In this document: one piece after another, positions 18,703-29,476 of the stretch
Layout of the letters: the number at the start of each line of letters is the position of its first letter
Numbering within the stretch: position 1 is the first letter of the stretch
From: Imbricaverruca yamaguchii
Taxonomy: Eukaryota; Arthropoda; Thecostraca; Neoverrucidae
DNA: 64,000 nt
Reading direction: 5' to 3'
Assembly: GCA_034440575.1 (NCBI GenBank)
Contig: JAOTOL010001150.1
Coordinates: 141,501-205,500, forward strand
Program-made: the position numbers and the translations under genes
The notes under the pieces: model-generated
What the model was told of the DNA's origin: nothing
Seen by the model: only the letters and a program-made list of their open reading frames with translations
Databases searched by the model: none

Positions 18703-19283
18703 TATCCTTCCAAGTGATAGAGAATGCTTAGCTTATGGTCAAGGGCACAGCATTAGCAATGATCCTTATGGCTGTCATATCACGTTCATAAGATGCCCAT
18801 ATACTGGGATGGATCTAGTTTCCCTACCCATTCAATAAGTAATGGCTTCTCTGGGGAGGTGCTGGTCTGTAGAGACCTCCTGCCTCCTACCTTCCTGCTT
18901 CTCATTGAACAATCTTTTTCTCCCTCTGTTCTTGTTACACATATGCATGTACCTAAATCACTTTTTTATTCCCATTGCAGAATCATTTGCTGTTTGCCTT
19001 GGATCATTCAAATATTTAGGATGCTTTTCCAACGACGTCCTTGGGGGCGTCGTTAGATACCTGCACTAAACGCATCTGCCTGGAAGAAAATGCTGCATTT
19101 CATATTTCCATGGTTCCATTTCTTGTTTGCATTATTCAAGGCATGCAGCCTGAAGATTGAACCACATGAATAATGAGATGAGTTCTGATCAGGTGCCTGC
19201 ATTCATTGGCCTTTCAAGAAATCGTTTTTCTTCCATTAGTGGTATATATCATTGTGTCCCACTAATCCAATTTCTTTTTTCAG
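18703..19283. other. Upstream flank of the P-element relic
   Basis: No gene recognised. The 18793-19056 frame has no domain. A polypyrimidine stretch ending TTTTTTCAG at 19275-19283 could serve as a splice acceptor for the THAP exon that follows, so a 5' exon or 5' UTR of the P element may lie in this interval. No terminal inverted repeat was identified. Confidence 0.45.
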
Positions 19284-19309
19284 GAATACCTTAATGAATA
19301 TAGCAAGCT

Positions 19310-19585
19310 ATGGCTATCTGTGCTGTTTGTGGCTGTAACAACAACACTAAATCAAAATCTGTGAAGAAAGAAATTTTATTTCACCGTTTTCCACGTAGTT
19401 AAAAAAATGTACAAGAAATGGGTGCTTGCATGCCAACGGAAAGACAACTTCAATTTAAAACATTTTTATGTGTGTTCTCAATATTTCGAAGACAGTAACT
19501 TTCTGGAAAGCAAAAACCTGTCGCGGAGAAGCCTGATAGCAAGTGCAGTGCCATCGATAAACCTACCATGGCAAAAACGACTGAG
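19310..19585 (+). pseudogene. THAP zinc-finger exon of the P-element transposase
   Basis: ATG at 19310 opens MAICAVCGCNNNT...LFHRFPRS, the N-terminal half of a THAP domain with its first two cysteines (CAVC). A frameshift near the TAA at 19400 moves the frame. The domain resumes as MYKKWVLACQRKDNFNLKHF, VCSQYF and AVPSINLP (19407-19572). THAP domains bind DNA through a C2CH zinc site and end in an AVPTIF-like box, seen here as AVPSINLP. The usual histidine of the CxxH pair is tyrosine (VCSQYF), so zinc binding is probably lost. The exon ends at a good donor, CTGAG/GTATGT (19585/19586). Confidence 0.85.
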
Positions 19586-19902
19586 GTATGTTAAGTTCGC
19601 TTTCCAGGAGACTGAATTGTTGGCTCATTGCTACCCGTCTGATCAAAGTCGATTTGTGTTACTATGCTCTATTTTTGTTTGCCAGTATTTTAGCTCAGTG
19701 AAGTCTTCCTTTGTGTTTGTTCAGTTCCATTTCAAGCTTTCTTTTTGCGTTGTTCGATTTGTTAAACTGTAAAAACCGAATGGCTTATGTATGATAAAAC
19801 ATATTTTACGCGTTGATTGGAGGATATAATGGCATTAGCTGCAATCGTTTAATACACAAAAATCAGCCTTGTTAATTCTTTTCGCCGTTTTATCGTTCTC
19901 AG
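19586..19902 (+). other. Inferred intron between THAP and coiled-coil exons
   Basis: Donor GTATGTTAAG at 19586 and acceptor TTCTCAG ending at 19902 bound 317 bp of AT-rich sequence. Joining AG at the end of exon 1 to A at the start of exon 2 makes one arginine codon and puts exon 2 in the frame of the repeat-encoded segment. Phase and both consensus sites therefore agree, although the transcript is hypothetical. Confidence 0.6.
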
Positions 19903-21034
19903 AGTTGCGGAAGTCGTGAGTGTTGCGACTCGCTCTGTCATCTCAACCGGCGTAAGCTGCGCGGGCACATCAGCCGGCGTAAGCTGCGCGGTCACATCAG
20001 CCGGCGTAAGCTGCGCGGGCACATCAGCCGGCGTAAGCTGTGCGGGCACATCAGCCGGCGTAAGCTGTACGGGCACATCAGCCGGCGTAAGCTGTGCGGG
20101 CACATCAGCCGGCGTAAGCCGCGCGGGCACATCAGCCGGCGTAAACTGCTCGTGAATCTCACTCGCCATTTCACCTTCGGAGATGATTGCCCAGCTGGCA
20201 TCTCAACTGCAGAAGGCCCCAACTGACCTGCATCAGTGTGAGGAAAAACTTACAAATGAGCGCCGACAGCGCCAAAGTGAACAAGCAAGAACTCTGAAGC
20301 GCCTACGCCAAGTTAAGTATAAACGAAAATGTCTTGCCCAAAAACGGCGTCTTGAAATTCAGCAACTGAGACAAAGAAATGTGTGTCTCCAATCGGCCCT
20401 GTCTCGAGCAAAATCATCTGATATGCCGCTAACGGAAGCGCAACAGAGAACTTTGACCACTGGTAGGCGTGTGCGCTGGTCAGAAGAAGACGTGGGTCGA
20501 GCTCTGGGTCTTCGTATGCTGCCCAAAAAGGCCTACACATACGTGAACAAAACAATGAAACTCCGCTTCCGTCGCTTACCACACTGGCCGAGTGGACGAG
20601 AGACTTCCAGATGTCACCAGGTCTAATCCATCCAGCGATGTCTGTGCTGAGTGCGGCATCCACAAGTTTCACCAGCGCCGAGCACCTGACAGTGTTGGCT
20701 TTCGACGAGATGAGTTTGGATCGCCGCGTATGCTACGACCAGGCCGCTGACCAAATCAAGGAAGCATCGAAGATGATGGCCGTTATGGCGCGTGGACTGA
20801 CCAGTGGCTGGAAACAGCCAATCTTCTATGAGCTGGACGAACCCATGACGGCCAAAAAGCTTCGGTACATCGTCCCTCAGCTCGAGGCCATAGACTTGCA
20901 GGTGTGCGCCTGCGTCAGCGACATGGCTTCGACCAACGAGCGAATCTGGCTGGAGCTGGGCATCTCGCGTACCACCTCTGACGAGGCCTACACGACGTCT
21001 TTCGGCAATCCAGCAGACCCAAGCAGGCACGTAT
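19903..21034 (+). pseudogene. P-element transposase: repeat, coiled coil, HTH and first catalytic part
   Basis: The exon opens VAEVVSVATRS, then runs through the 27-bp repeat to an in-frame TGA at 20153-20155. The same frame continues from 20183 into a charged coiled coil (CEEKLTNERRQRQSEQ onward), then RRVRWSEEDVGRALGLR and KKAYTYVNKTMKL, the helix-turn-helix region of P/THAP9 transposases. A one-base frameshift near 20580 shifts to frame 1, which reads LAEWTRDFQMSPGLIHPAMS and LTVLAFDEMSLDRRV. The AFDEM aspartate is the expected first catalytic residue, and SDMASTNERIW carries the expected second. Similarity stops at NPADPSRHVF near 21034, where the central part of the transposase should follow. 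Confidence 0.85.
19952..20152 (+). repeat. 27-bp in-frame tandem repeat inside the transposase
   Basis: Seven full and one partial 27-bp units (GTAAGCTGCGCGGGCACATC plus AGCCGGC) vary at only a few positions. In the transposase frame each encodes VSCAGTSAG. The unit is a multiple of three, so expansion kept the frame. The opposite strand also stays open and encodes a Leu-Thr-Pro-Ala repeat, which is only a shadow. Confidence 0.95.
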
Positions 21035-21426
21035 TTTGTGTTAATTAGGTTATCCGTTTCAATGTTAATTCAATGTTGCGGTTTTCTCCTCGGTGAGGAT
21101 ACGTTTTGAAGTACCAAAAAAAAAAACAAGACAAGTCGCGCTTGTTTCTTAGTAATTGTTTGTATTGAACACCATTATCTTTTGTAGTCTTTAAGCTATA
21201 TGTTGGGGAAAGTTCCATTTGTTTCATTTGGAATGATTTGTAATTTAATTTGGAATCATGTGCAATTTCAGTTGGAATCATCCGTAATTTCACTTGGAAT
21301 CATTTGTAACCTTGGTATTCAATATTTGTGTTATAAATTATGACAACATTCTTGCCTGATGTATTACCTTCATGTGTATTATAGAAAGCAGGTTATATAT
21401 ATAGGTTATATATATGTTATACCGCA
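21035..21426. other. Non-homologous filler replacing the transposase centre
   Basis: This AT-rich interval sits where several hundred transposase codons should be. At 21196-21310 it holds four degenerate copies of a roughly 22-bp unit (ATTTGGAATCATTTGTAA). It could be an intron remnant plus a deletion junction. The 5' end near 21034 has a GTATTT donor-like site but I see no convincing acceptor. Confidence 0.5.
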
Positions 21427-22128
21427 CACAAACTCGAAGGTGGCCGTGCCAGGAAGGCGTGCTGCGAAATGCAGCGTCGCTGCGCGGTCTCCTGGAGGAT
21501 GTCCGGGAACTGGGTGTTCGCTACATCATGACCGCACACCTCAACCAGGACTTGGTTGAGAATCTGTTTTCACAGATTCGGGCCATTGCGGGTCCAAACA
21601 CCCACCCTAATGCGTGCGAGGCGCAGGCGAGGCTGCGTATGCTGCTGCTGACGCCTCATCCAATTCTGGCAGCTAACGGCGATCGGCTGTCTCTGCCTGT
21701 GCAGCTGGAGACAGGTAGCGGAGGCTGTCACCTCCTGACGGGACAGCCTCCAGCAGCGCAGGTTGCCCGTCCGTCCGAAGCACTTGCCACTGAGCAAGCT
21801 GACCACCAACAGCAGGAGACATGGCCTGGGTTCGGAACAAACAAAATTATGCAAGAGCTCCAGACAGACGAAGGCATGTTAAACGTAAGTTCCGAACTTC
21901 CTGCGGTAGCCGATCTTCCAGACCACGACTACTGTGCCCAGGAAGAAGCGGTGCTTGGCCCCAGGACACCACTATACAGTAGTGATGAGGACACCGACGG
22001 TGACTGCCAACAAGAGTCGGCCAGCACACATCTAAAGCCAAGGCCGCCCACCGAGGAGGCGATATCATACCTGGCCGGCTACATCGCTTTTAAGTGCGCA
22101 ATATTGACAGCAGCCTAGGCTGTCACTC
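21427..22128 (+). pseudogene. P-element transposase C-terminal catalytic part
   Basis: The open frame from 21414 to 22118 contains RWPCQEGVLRNAASLRGLL and YIMTAHLNQDLVENLFSQIR, the box that carries the last catalytic acidic residue of P/THAP9 transposases (LNQDxxExxF). It then has GPNTHPNACEAQARLRMLL and, after a low-similarity linker, AISYLAGYIAFK, the conserved C-terminal box. A single missing base after FK shifts the frame and creates the TAG at 22116-22118. The frame that should follow reads VRNIDSSLGCHS and leads directly across the CR1 insertion into the downstream fragment. Confidence 0.85.
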
Positions 22129-22682
22129 ATAAAGACATAAAAGATTAGTGCAACTATGAGCCACAAGGGCCCTTCTTGGTTGCACTCTGTATACTGAACC
22201 AGTTGCCCACCAAATCTGTCAATCAGCCCTCCCTGTAATACTGAAAAGCAAGCCCTCTATTCTTATAATGATTGTCTATGCTGTTTTTAAAGATGTTCAA
22301 TGTGCTGCTACTGACGATGTTTTCTGGCAGCTGGTTCCAGTGTTCCACTACCCTGTTGGTGAAGAAAGTTTTCCTTAACCTTGTTCTGCTGTGGTTAACT
22401 TTAATTTTGAATTTATGACCTCTAATTGCATCATTTCTGTTAAATTCAAACATTTCCCCAAGGTATCCCCTCTCCAGACCATTGACAAATTTAAAGACCT
22501 CGATGAGATCTCCTCTCAGCCTTCTATATCTAAGTGAAAACATATTCAATTTCTTCAATATTTCGTCATATGCCAGGTTGCTTATGCCATTAACCATTTT
22601 TGTAGCCCTCTTTTGTACCCTCTCCAAAAGCCAACAATCTCTTTCATAGCTAGGAGACCAAGCTTGGATGCAGTATTCCAAA
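22129..22682 (-). mobile_element. Nested CR1/L2-like element, 5'-truncated, with 8-bp target duplication
   Basis: This minus-strand insertion contains the last 152 codons of CR1-like ORF2 (22681-22223: EYCIQAWSPSYERDCWLLER, GDLIEVFKFVNGLERGYLGE, RVVEHWNQLPENIVSS) plus about 90 bp of 3' UTR and an AAAGACATAAAAG tail. It is bounded by TGTCACTC at 22121-22128 and 22683-22690, a clear target-site duplication. It lacks most of the RT. Its coding part is uninterrupted and very close to 38760-39223, so the insertion looks fairly young relative to the decay of its host P element. Confidence 0.93.
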
Positions 22683-22690
22683 TGTCACTC

Positions 22691-22951
22691 GAAGGAGGTG
22701 GTGGCAGCTGATCTAAACGTGCCGAATAGTTGGATTATGGGATTGAGTCGCGGTGACTTGCTTGTGCCCAGCGAAACCTGGCTGGGCAGTCAGTGTCATG
22801 GAGAGCGTGTTTCGCCACATTATGGGAGATAGGTACCTGAACAAGCCCGGCGTGCAAACAATTTTGCAGCGAGCTATTGTCGAGCGTGTGTCAGGGCTCG
22901 ACGGTCGTGTGGTTCGCCAGAACGAGGATGTGGTTGCGGATAAAGCTGAAT
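22691..22951 (+). pseudogene. P-element transposase extreme C-terminus
   Basis: Directly after the target duplication the frame reads KEVVAADLNVPNSWIMGLS and RGDLLVPSETWLGSQCH. After a frameshift near 22797 it continues as MESVFRHIMGDRYLNKPGVQ and RAIVERVSGLDGRVVRQNED, ending at a TGA at 22951. The order SWI..LSRG..xVPS..FRHxxG matches the C-terminal region of THAP9-like transposases. Removing the CR1 insertion and one duplication copy restores colinearity with the block ending at 22120. Confidence 0.8.
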
Positions 22952-24682
22952 GATTATAAGACAGCAGCTGCTAACCACAGGAGGTCGGCTCGTCAGGTCC
23001 GCCAGCACGCCGCGTAGCTCCGGCAAACCTGAGAAATGAATGCTCGCACCCACATGATGATGCACCTCCAATACTGTGGTATGTAGTCGTAATTCGTGTG
23101 TAATACTGTGCATTCATGGGCATTTTTATTTCCGTTAGCTGTTGTGGTGACCCCCCTTGATGTATATATGCTCGAGTGTTTTTGCAATGTTAAGAAGTGC
23201 CCTCGCATGTTGCATCTTATTTGACCGGGATGTCGGTGACAGTAATCGTCGCGCACTCTCAGTCACGTTTTGATCATCGGGTAGGCCAGCTACTGATATA
23301 GTTCAGCAATAATTAAGGGCATGGTGGAGTGTGACGACATCCAGCTCACTGTCCACCAGAAGCAAGGCATATTGCGATATTACTGCTCAAACTCGGATGC
23401 CAATGCACAGTGCACCAGTTCGTCGGCGTGCATGCATCAAGCACTGTACGTTTGCATGTTCCCGTTCAGCTTATGCATGTGCGTCGCCCGATAAGGTGCC
23501 GTTTCTTCGTATAGACCACTCGCTCACTATTCGCCTGAACTGTGAAAGTGTCCCCAAACACCGTTGAATTATCCCAGACCATAGATCGGCACCGTTCAAT
23601 TGTCTCAGTCATGAACAGCAACATATTTTGCGTCCATTTGCTCAATTAGTCTGTTCAATAAATATGAGCGTGCTGACGATTTTCCTGTATCGACGAGAAC
23701 ACCGGCATTGAGCATTGACTGCAGTTACATCGACTGCAATTGCGGTTTGATAATACTTATAGCTGTGTACCGCTCGTACTTGTGCCCAAACCACAACACC
23801 GTAGAACCACCCGAGTGAAACTAACATGAACCAAACCCAAAATGTGTAGTATATGATTATATTTATAAAGTGCTAATAACACTGAACATATTAGACATAA
23901 TTCAGTTACCGACATGTGGAACAGCTGGCATACCCAGTGCAGGCCCACCTGCTGCCTGGAGGTGAACATTGATTGATTGATTACTTGGACTTAAGGGCGC
24001 ACCGACTGCGAGGACATTTAGCGCCAAGGTGAACGTCAGTGGCGACCCCCCACGGACTGACACCGCTCAGCGTATGCCGATCACAGCGGTAGCACCCGCC
24101 ACCGCCGTCTTAGCGGCGCCACCGCCACACAGTAACCATCAGCATACCATTACCATCACTACCTATCACGGCCGCCATCTCCATGGTGCACTACTGGCAT
24201 CCTGGCGGGCCAGTCGAGCTTTTACCCCCAGTTAGGCTGTTTTTAAGCGTGTGTTCAAGGCAACGTAATGCGAAAAAAGAGTTATAGCGACATCTCTTCT
24301 GCAATACCTTATTGTCACATTGCTATATTACATACCACTTGTGATGTGATACATTCTACTTACTTTTAGAATATGACTTGCTTCTCTATTACTACTATTA
24401 CTACTATTACTCTAAATTATCTTGTTACTTATGTTACTCTCCGAACGAACCAAAAATTAATTTACAATGAGTTCACACTTGGAAGCGCGGCCTACATATT
24501 GATGTCTGCATAGTTCATACACCACATCCTTTCCTACTTACGAACGAGTAACCATTGACAGCTCGAACAACTCTACCAGCATAATAACACAATTAACATC
24601 GCGCGTCAGGCCCAACATCGAACAGTTATGGAACGAATCACTGACGCACGCGGACTATGTGTCCAAGGCGGGTCTAGCGCGG
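22952..24682. other. Non-coding DNA, no gene recognised
   Basis: No supported gene. A few short frames near 22990-23570 and 24029 show no domain. Simple motifs include a TGATTGATTGATTA run near 23970 and an ACTACTATTACTACTATTAC run near 24390. If the P element has a 3' terminal repeat it should lie here, but I did not find one. Confidence 0.5.
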
Positions 24683-24950
24683 TCATGTGCCCTAAGTGAT
24701 CACCAACACCATGCATCATGTCCGCACGAGCTCCTTGCTGTCTGGTCCCAGTCGCGTCGGACGGCTCGGTCTCCGGCGCGCTGTGTGGGACTCGTCGGGC
24801 GCGCTGTGTGGGACTCGTCGGGCGCGCTGTGATTGATGGTGCAGCACTGCCTCTACGTCGCTTTGCAACATCAATCGGTGGGTGCTGCTGGAAAGTACAG
24901 ATGCCGTTAGAACTTCCGCCCAACACGAACGCACTAAATCACCCGTCTAG

Positions 24951-25069
<119 letters not shown>

Positions 25070-25505
25070 CACCAGTCAGTATAGCTGCCGTCGGGCGACG
25101 CCAACGGTCTGCATGCACACAAGACCTGTTGTGCATACCGTACGCATGCATACCGTATGCGACTGGCCCCTATAATGCGTGGTGCGCAGAGGACCGGAAC
25201 AGAGGCCGAGGTCCCTCCTGTGGCTGAGGGAGCAGCTTCCCAACTTATAGGTCCGTCATTTCGGCTCCCAGCATACCTTTCCTGTCTGTCCCGCCCGTAC
25301 CTGCAATTTCAGTAGTGCTGTGCGGCTGCTGTTGTTGGCCTCACTATCGGTGTGATGGCGGCCCTGGGACGCGATGGCCGCATGGAGCTTCGTCTCCCGT
25401 GCACCACACGGATGAGCTGACGTATGGTTTCACGCACGGGCCGATTTCGCACACAGGGAAGGGGAAGATGACTGAGACGTTGCTGAACTGGAACCACCCC
25501 CGTCC

Positions 25506-25883
25506 TCAGTCTGATCCTACTCTGGTATTCGGCCAATGCCTGATTCGGAGAGCTGTAACGGTGCCTGCAGATCTCATCTCAGCAGGGGCACCCCTGTCTG
25601 GACTAAATGCAGGGTCATCCGTCATGATCTGCCACTGGGGATTGTAACATAACATAACATGTGCATGTATGTCCCAACGCATGTAGATGATACCCAGTAA
25701 GGCTCCAGACGCCATCTGCAAGAATCGTGGGAAGTTTCCGAGGCTGGTCATGGCAAAATTAGCTGGTATGCTCACTGTCGATATACTGTCAGCCAGCATC
25801 TGGAGCTCTGTCTTCCACAGACATGCTTGTAATGCGACAGCCACAACTTGAACACTGACCTGTTCTGGTCTCCAGTGGCTCAT
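25506..25883 (-). CDS. Orphan 125-codon ORF in left arm (hypothetical)
   Basis: This ORF begins MSHWRPEQVSVQVV and ends RHWPNTRVGSD. I recognise no family. The centre is moderately hydrophobic (FLQMASGALLGIIYMRWD) but has no clear membrane segment or catalytic motif. The mirror copy at 29477-29854 is the same length and differs at two residues that I can see (F/Y and L/F). Both changes alter the protein, so the comparison gives no sign of purifying selection. It may be a chance frame in repeat DNA. Conservation comes from the arm duplication and does not by itself show function. Confidence 0.3.
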   Translation of the reverse strand: MSHWRPEQVSVQVVAVALQACLWKTELQMLADSISTVSIPANFAMTSLGNFPRFLQMASGALLGIIYMRWDIHAHVMLCYNPQWQIMTDDPAFSPDRGAPAEMRSAGTVTALRIRHWPNTRVGSD

Positions 25884-26343
25884 ACCTCATTTGCGACTCA
25901 TTGCGACCTCAATCTCACCTTTTCCCGGAAACTTTAGGTGCCGAGACAAGTGTGTCCCACTACAGCTCTAACAGTCCCATTCCTTCCGCTGCTGTTCCTG
26001 CTATGCACGACACATGTGGCCACCGCGGAAGTGCTCACACGAAGGCAGCCTCGAAAGGCATGATTTGGACGACGTTACAGGCGGACGTATGCTAGGTGGC
26101 GGCACAATCATGGAGAGGTCATGTAGGTGACATACGTCAGAGACCATGTCGTGGCCCATGTACAATGTGAGGGCAGGTGATATCACGGGTCAAATTGTGA
26201 TGAGCGCCGATCTGGCAGCGACAGGCCAAGGGAGAGGTCATGTAGTTACACCGACGCAGAAAGAAGTGAGGCAGGTACAAGAAATTTGAGAGGTCAGCTG
26301 ATGACATCAGGATATATTGATGCAGGGAGAAGGTGGGTAATGA

Positions 26344-29016
26344 AGGTGGGTAATGAAATAATGAGAAGGTGGAAATCCTCTCGCGTCTAAGACAGTATTG
26401 ATACACGTTGTTTAATGTGTTAAACATGTGCTGTTATTCCAGAATATAATTGATTGATTTAAGCTATTTTAGGTAAATGCAAGCGTGACTGTTTCTACGA
26501 TGTGTGCTGGCATCTTGTGATGTGATAATTGGATTGCTTTACAGAATTGCACCATCCTTTTCAAAAATGTTTACAGTGATGTCATCCATTGTCCCGGCAT
26601 AAGTACACAAGCTATGTTTTGCTCACATTGTGCTAAGAAATGCACTGCTGAGCAGGGGTGCATCCATTAATTTTCCAATGTCTGGATATTCTCAAACTTT
26701 AGTTTTATGGCAAATAATTACCTTCATGTAACTTTGTTTTGATGTGAAGTGCCACCTTTGCACATTATGAGTAACATTTTGGTCTTGGGTTAATGATTAA
26801 TGGATTAAGAAGATTAGTTATTTGTGGCTTATTGCAGCAGCACTGCCAAATGAAAATGTGGCAAATATACCACTGACTACCATTATGGAATAAGCAACTA
26901 ATGTCATCAAAAATAACTCAATGGCATTATACACATCAATCTGGGCATATTTTTTAATGAGCTTATCTTTTCTACCCCAACCTACCTCCCCCACACAAAA
27001 TCACTTTCATTGCTGTTGCCCCATGTTCTCAGTAAAAAGAAGATCCTGCTTTTATTCAAACTCGCAGAAAATGTTATACTGAGGAGTTTTTGGCAACAAC
27101 TTTGAGATCATCTGCAATGGTCAAATATATGGGTTATATATTGGCTACTGAGTATATATCAACTACCCAGATTGATGTGCCATCCATTCCAAAATTAGAG
27201 CCAGGATGGCCAAGTGGTTAAAATGTTGAGCTCTGGGTACCAAAGGTCACACGTTCAACACTTGCACTGCTCAGGGCATTTCCCAATCATGTGTCCCACA
27301 GGTAAAATAGTGTGGGCAGCACCATTAGCCATGATCATGCATAAAATGCATGAAGAACCACCCTATAAATAAACAAAACAGCCATGCTTAGAGCCATGCA
27401 GTCAAGTGTTATGTGAAAAAGCACATATTGGTGCTACATAAGCAATAGCAGCTGATGTATCATCAGCTTAATCATTCATTTCCTCAGCTATCACTATGGA
27501 AAGTGGTATTCACATTTGTTCAGTATTCTCATTCTATGTATTTTTTGCACACTTGCACAGCAATCACAATGTTTTATGAGTTTAGTTTTGTGAATTGATG
27601 AATTCACAAGTGTTTTATGAATTATTCAAATTTGTCACAATGCAACATTTAGGAACATGAATAAGATGATGTGACCACTCATTTCCTCCGCAAATGCTTT
27701 CTTCTAAATTTTCAAGAAAAATTACAATAAGAGGGGCTTGGAGATAGCTAATATAGCTCTAATATAATGCTAAAAATAATGAATGTAACATAGCAGTCCG
27801 GCCTAACCTGACTCCCCCTTAAAAATTAAAATACAAATTTAGAAGGATTTCAAAGGGTATTTCTTAAAAAAATGCCAAATAAAAACCTAACCTAGTGTAA
27901 TTTAACCCAACGTAGCCTGCTTTTGAAGCAATCAAAACTCACATTGTATTCTAGAATCCCCCAGCAAACAAACAAAAAAATCAAAATTTTTCAACCCAAC
28001 ACAAACCCTAGCCAAGCCTAAACAAACACTTATGATTGGGTTGGGTTTATGTGTGTATAATTTAATGCTTGATCACCTTAAAATACAACAATACTCAATT
28101 AAGCAACTCACTGGATTAGGATTTGTTTTGCAGATGTGGAAATGCTATTTTTGCATTCATAGGTTAGCTTTGGCAAATGATGTTAATCGTTTTTAACATT
28201 TTCAAGATCTGGGACATGTCTTCAATGTTTTGCCAGTCATTTACCACTTGGTATCAGTTTAGGCCAGGTATATTGCTGATTCCTTTGATGGGGTTTTAAT
28301 GCATTTACCTTGTGTTCTCTAGTCAGTAAATAATAATCTCAGGGCATTGGAGCTTGACGTTTCAGTTTGATGTTCCACAGCTCATTATTGCCAGTTGAGT
28401 GAGACATTCCTAGCCTGGCTCCTCACCATTACACTAATCTACCAGGTCATTGGAGCATGCAATCCCCCACCACAGAAAGGTGGTGCCTCATCAGGGGAGG
28501 AGAGTTAGTCTTATGTTGACCTATGAATAGCATAATTAACTATAAACTAGGCAATAAATCACACAAAAGCAGTGACCAACACAAGAGTGCTAAGTTACAC
28601 ATCAGGAACACATCATTAATAATGCTTATCTTTAGGTAGGTCACATAACATTCGTAACACAATCATATACCCTCTCCCCCATAAAAAACGATGGATCCCC
28701 TGGAGATTCACCTGTCTATGGACTTCCCCTTTAACCTCCCCACTTCTATCACATACCATCACATACCCTTTGTATCCCTTTCTGTGTTTTTTTTTGCTCA
28801 TGTGCCTGTTCTTGTATTACCACCTGGACCTCTACACATGCCCCTGTCATTACCTGAAATATTTCCATACAAGTGTCACCACTTGCTATATGAGTACTGC
28901 CTGACCTGTGCCACAATTTGACTTGCACTGTCACCTGACCCTTCCCTGTGACTGTCACAGCCTGGTATCTCAATATGCCTGGGTCATCCATCACCTGACC
29001 TCCCGTAGTGCATGCG
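26344..29016. other. Loop between the inverted-repeat arms
   Basis: 2.67 kb of mostly AT-rich DNA with no gene. It holds the SINE at 27200 and, from about 28690 to the right arm, a degenerate series of TCACCTGACCTCYC-like motifs that continues into the arm (to about 29240). The right-hand unit may therefore originally have started near 28690, and the left copy may have lost that part. CCTAACCTA motifs occur near 27885. Confidence 0.55.
27200..27450 (+). mobile_element. tRNA-derived SINE
   Basis: GCCAGGATGGCCAAGTGGTT at 27200 resembles the 5' half of a leucine/serine-class tRNA. An A box, TGGCCAAGTGGTTA, lies at 27207-27220 and a B-box-like CGTTCAACAC at 27252-27261, about 35 bp downstream, which is normal spacing for an internal Pol III promoter. 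The 3' half does not fold back into an acceptor stem, and the sequence runs on into an unrelated body (ATGATCATGCATAAAATGC, ACCACCCTATAAATAAAC). This is typical of a tRNA-related SINE and not a tRNA gene. The 3' limit is uncertain, and no tail or flanking duplication was fixed. Confidence 0.7.
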
Positions 29017-29476
29017 TCATTACCCACCTTCTCCCTGCATCAATATATCCTGATGTCATCAGCTGACCTCTCAAATTTCTTGTACCTGCCTCACTTCTTT
29101 CTGCGTCGGTGTAACTACATGACCTCTCCCTTGGCCTGTCACTGCCAGATCGGCGCTCATCACAATTTGACCCGTGATATCACCTGCCCTCACATTGTAC
29201 ATGGGCCACGACATGGTCTCTGACGTATGTCACCTACATGACCTCTCCATGATTGTGCCGCCACCTAGCATACGTCCGCCTGTAACGTCGTCCAAATCAT
29301 GCCTTTCGAGGCTGCCTTCGTGTGAGCACTTCCGCGGTGGCCACATGTGTCGTGCATAGCAGGAACAGCAGCGGCAGGAATGGGACTGTCAGAGCTGTAG
29401 TGGGACACACTTGTCTCGGCACCTAAGGTTTCCGGCAAAAGGTGAGATTGAGGTCGCAATGAGTCGCAAATGAGGT

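Larger units (their letters stand above)
19284..22951 (+). mobile_element. P-element (THAP9-like) DNA transposon relic
   Basis: Successive pieces of a P-superfamily transposase lie in order on the plus strand: a THAP zinc finger (19310-19585), an intron, a coiled coil with a helix-turn-helix (20183-20580), the first catalytic part (20600-21034), a gap, and the C-terminal catalytic part (21427-22120). After a nested CR1 insertion comes the extreme C-terminus (22691-22951). The middle of the transposase, including the GTP-binding insertion domain, is missing, as in internally deleted P elements. Frameshifts, an in-frame stop and a substituted zinc ligand show it is dead. I could not identify its terminal inverted repeats. 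Confidence 0.85.

Noticed and set aside
20623..21030. 135-codon minus-strand ORF
   Set aside because: Exact antisense shadow of the P-transposase catalytic region.
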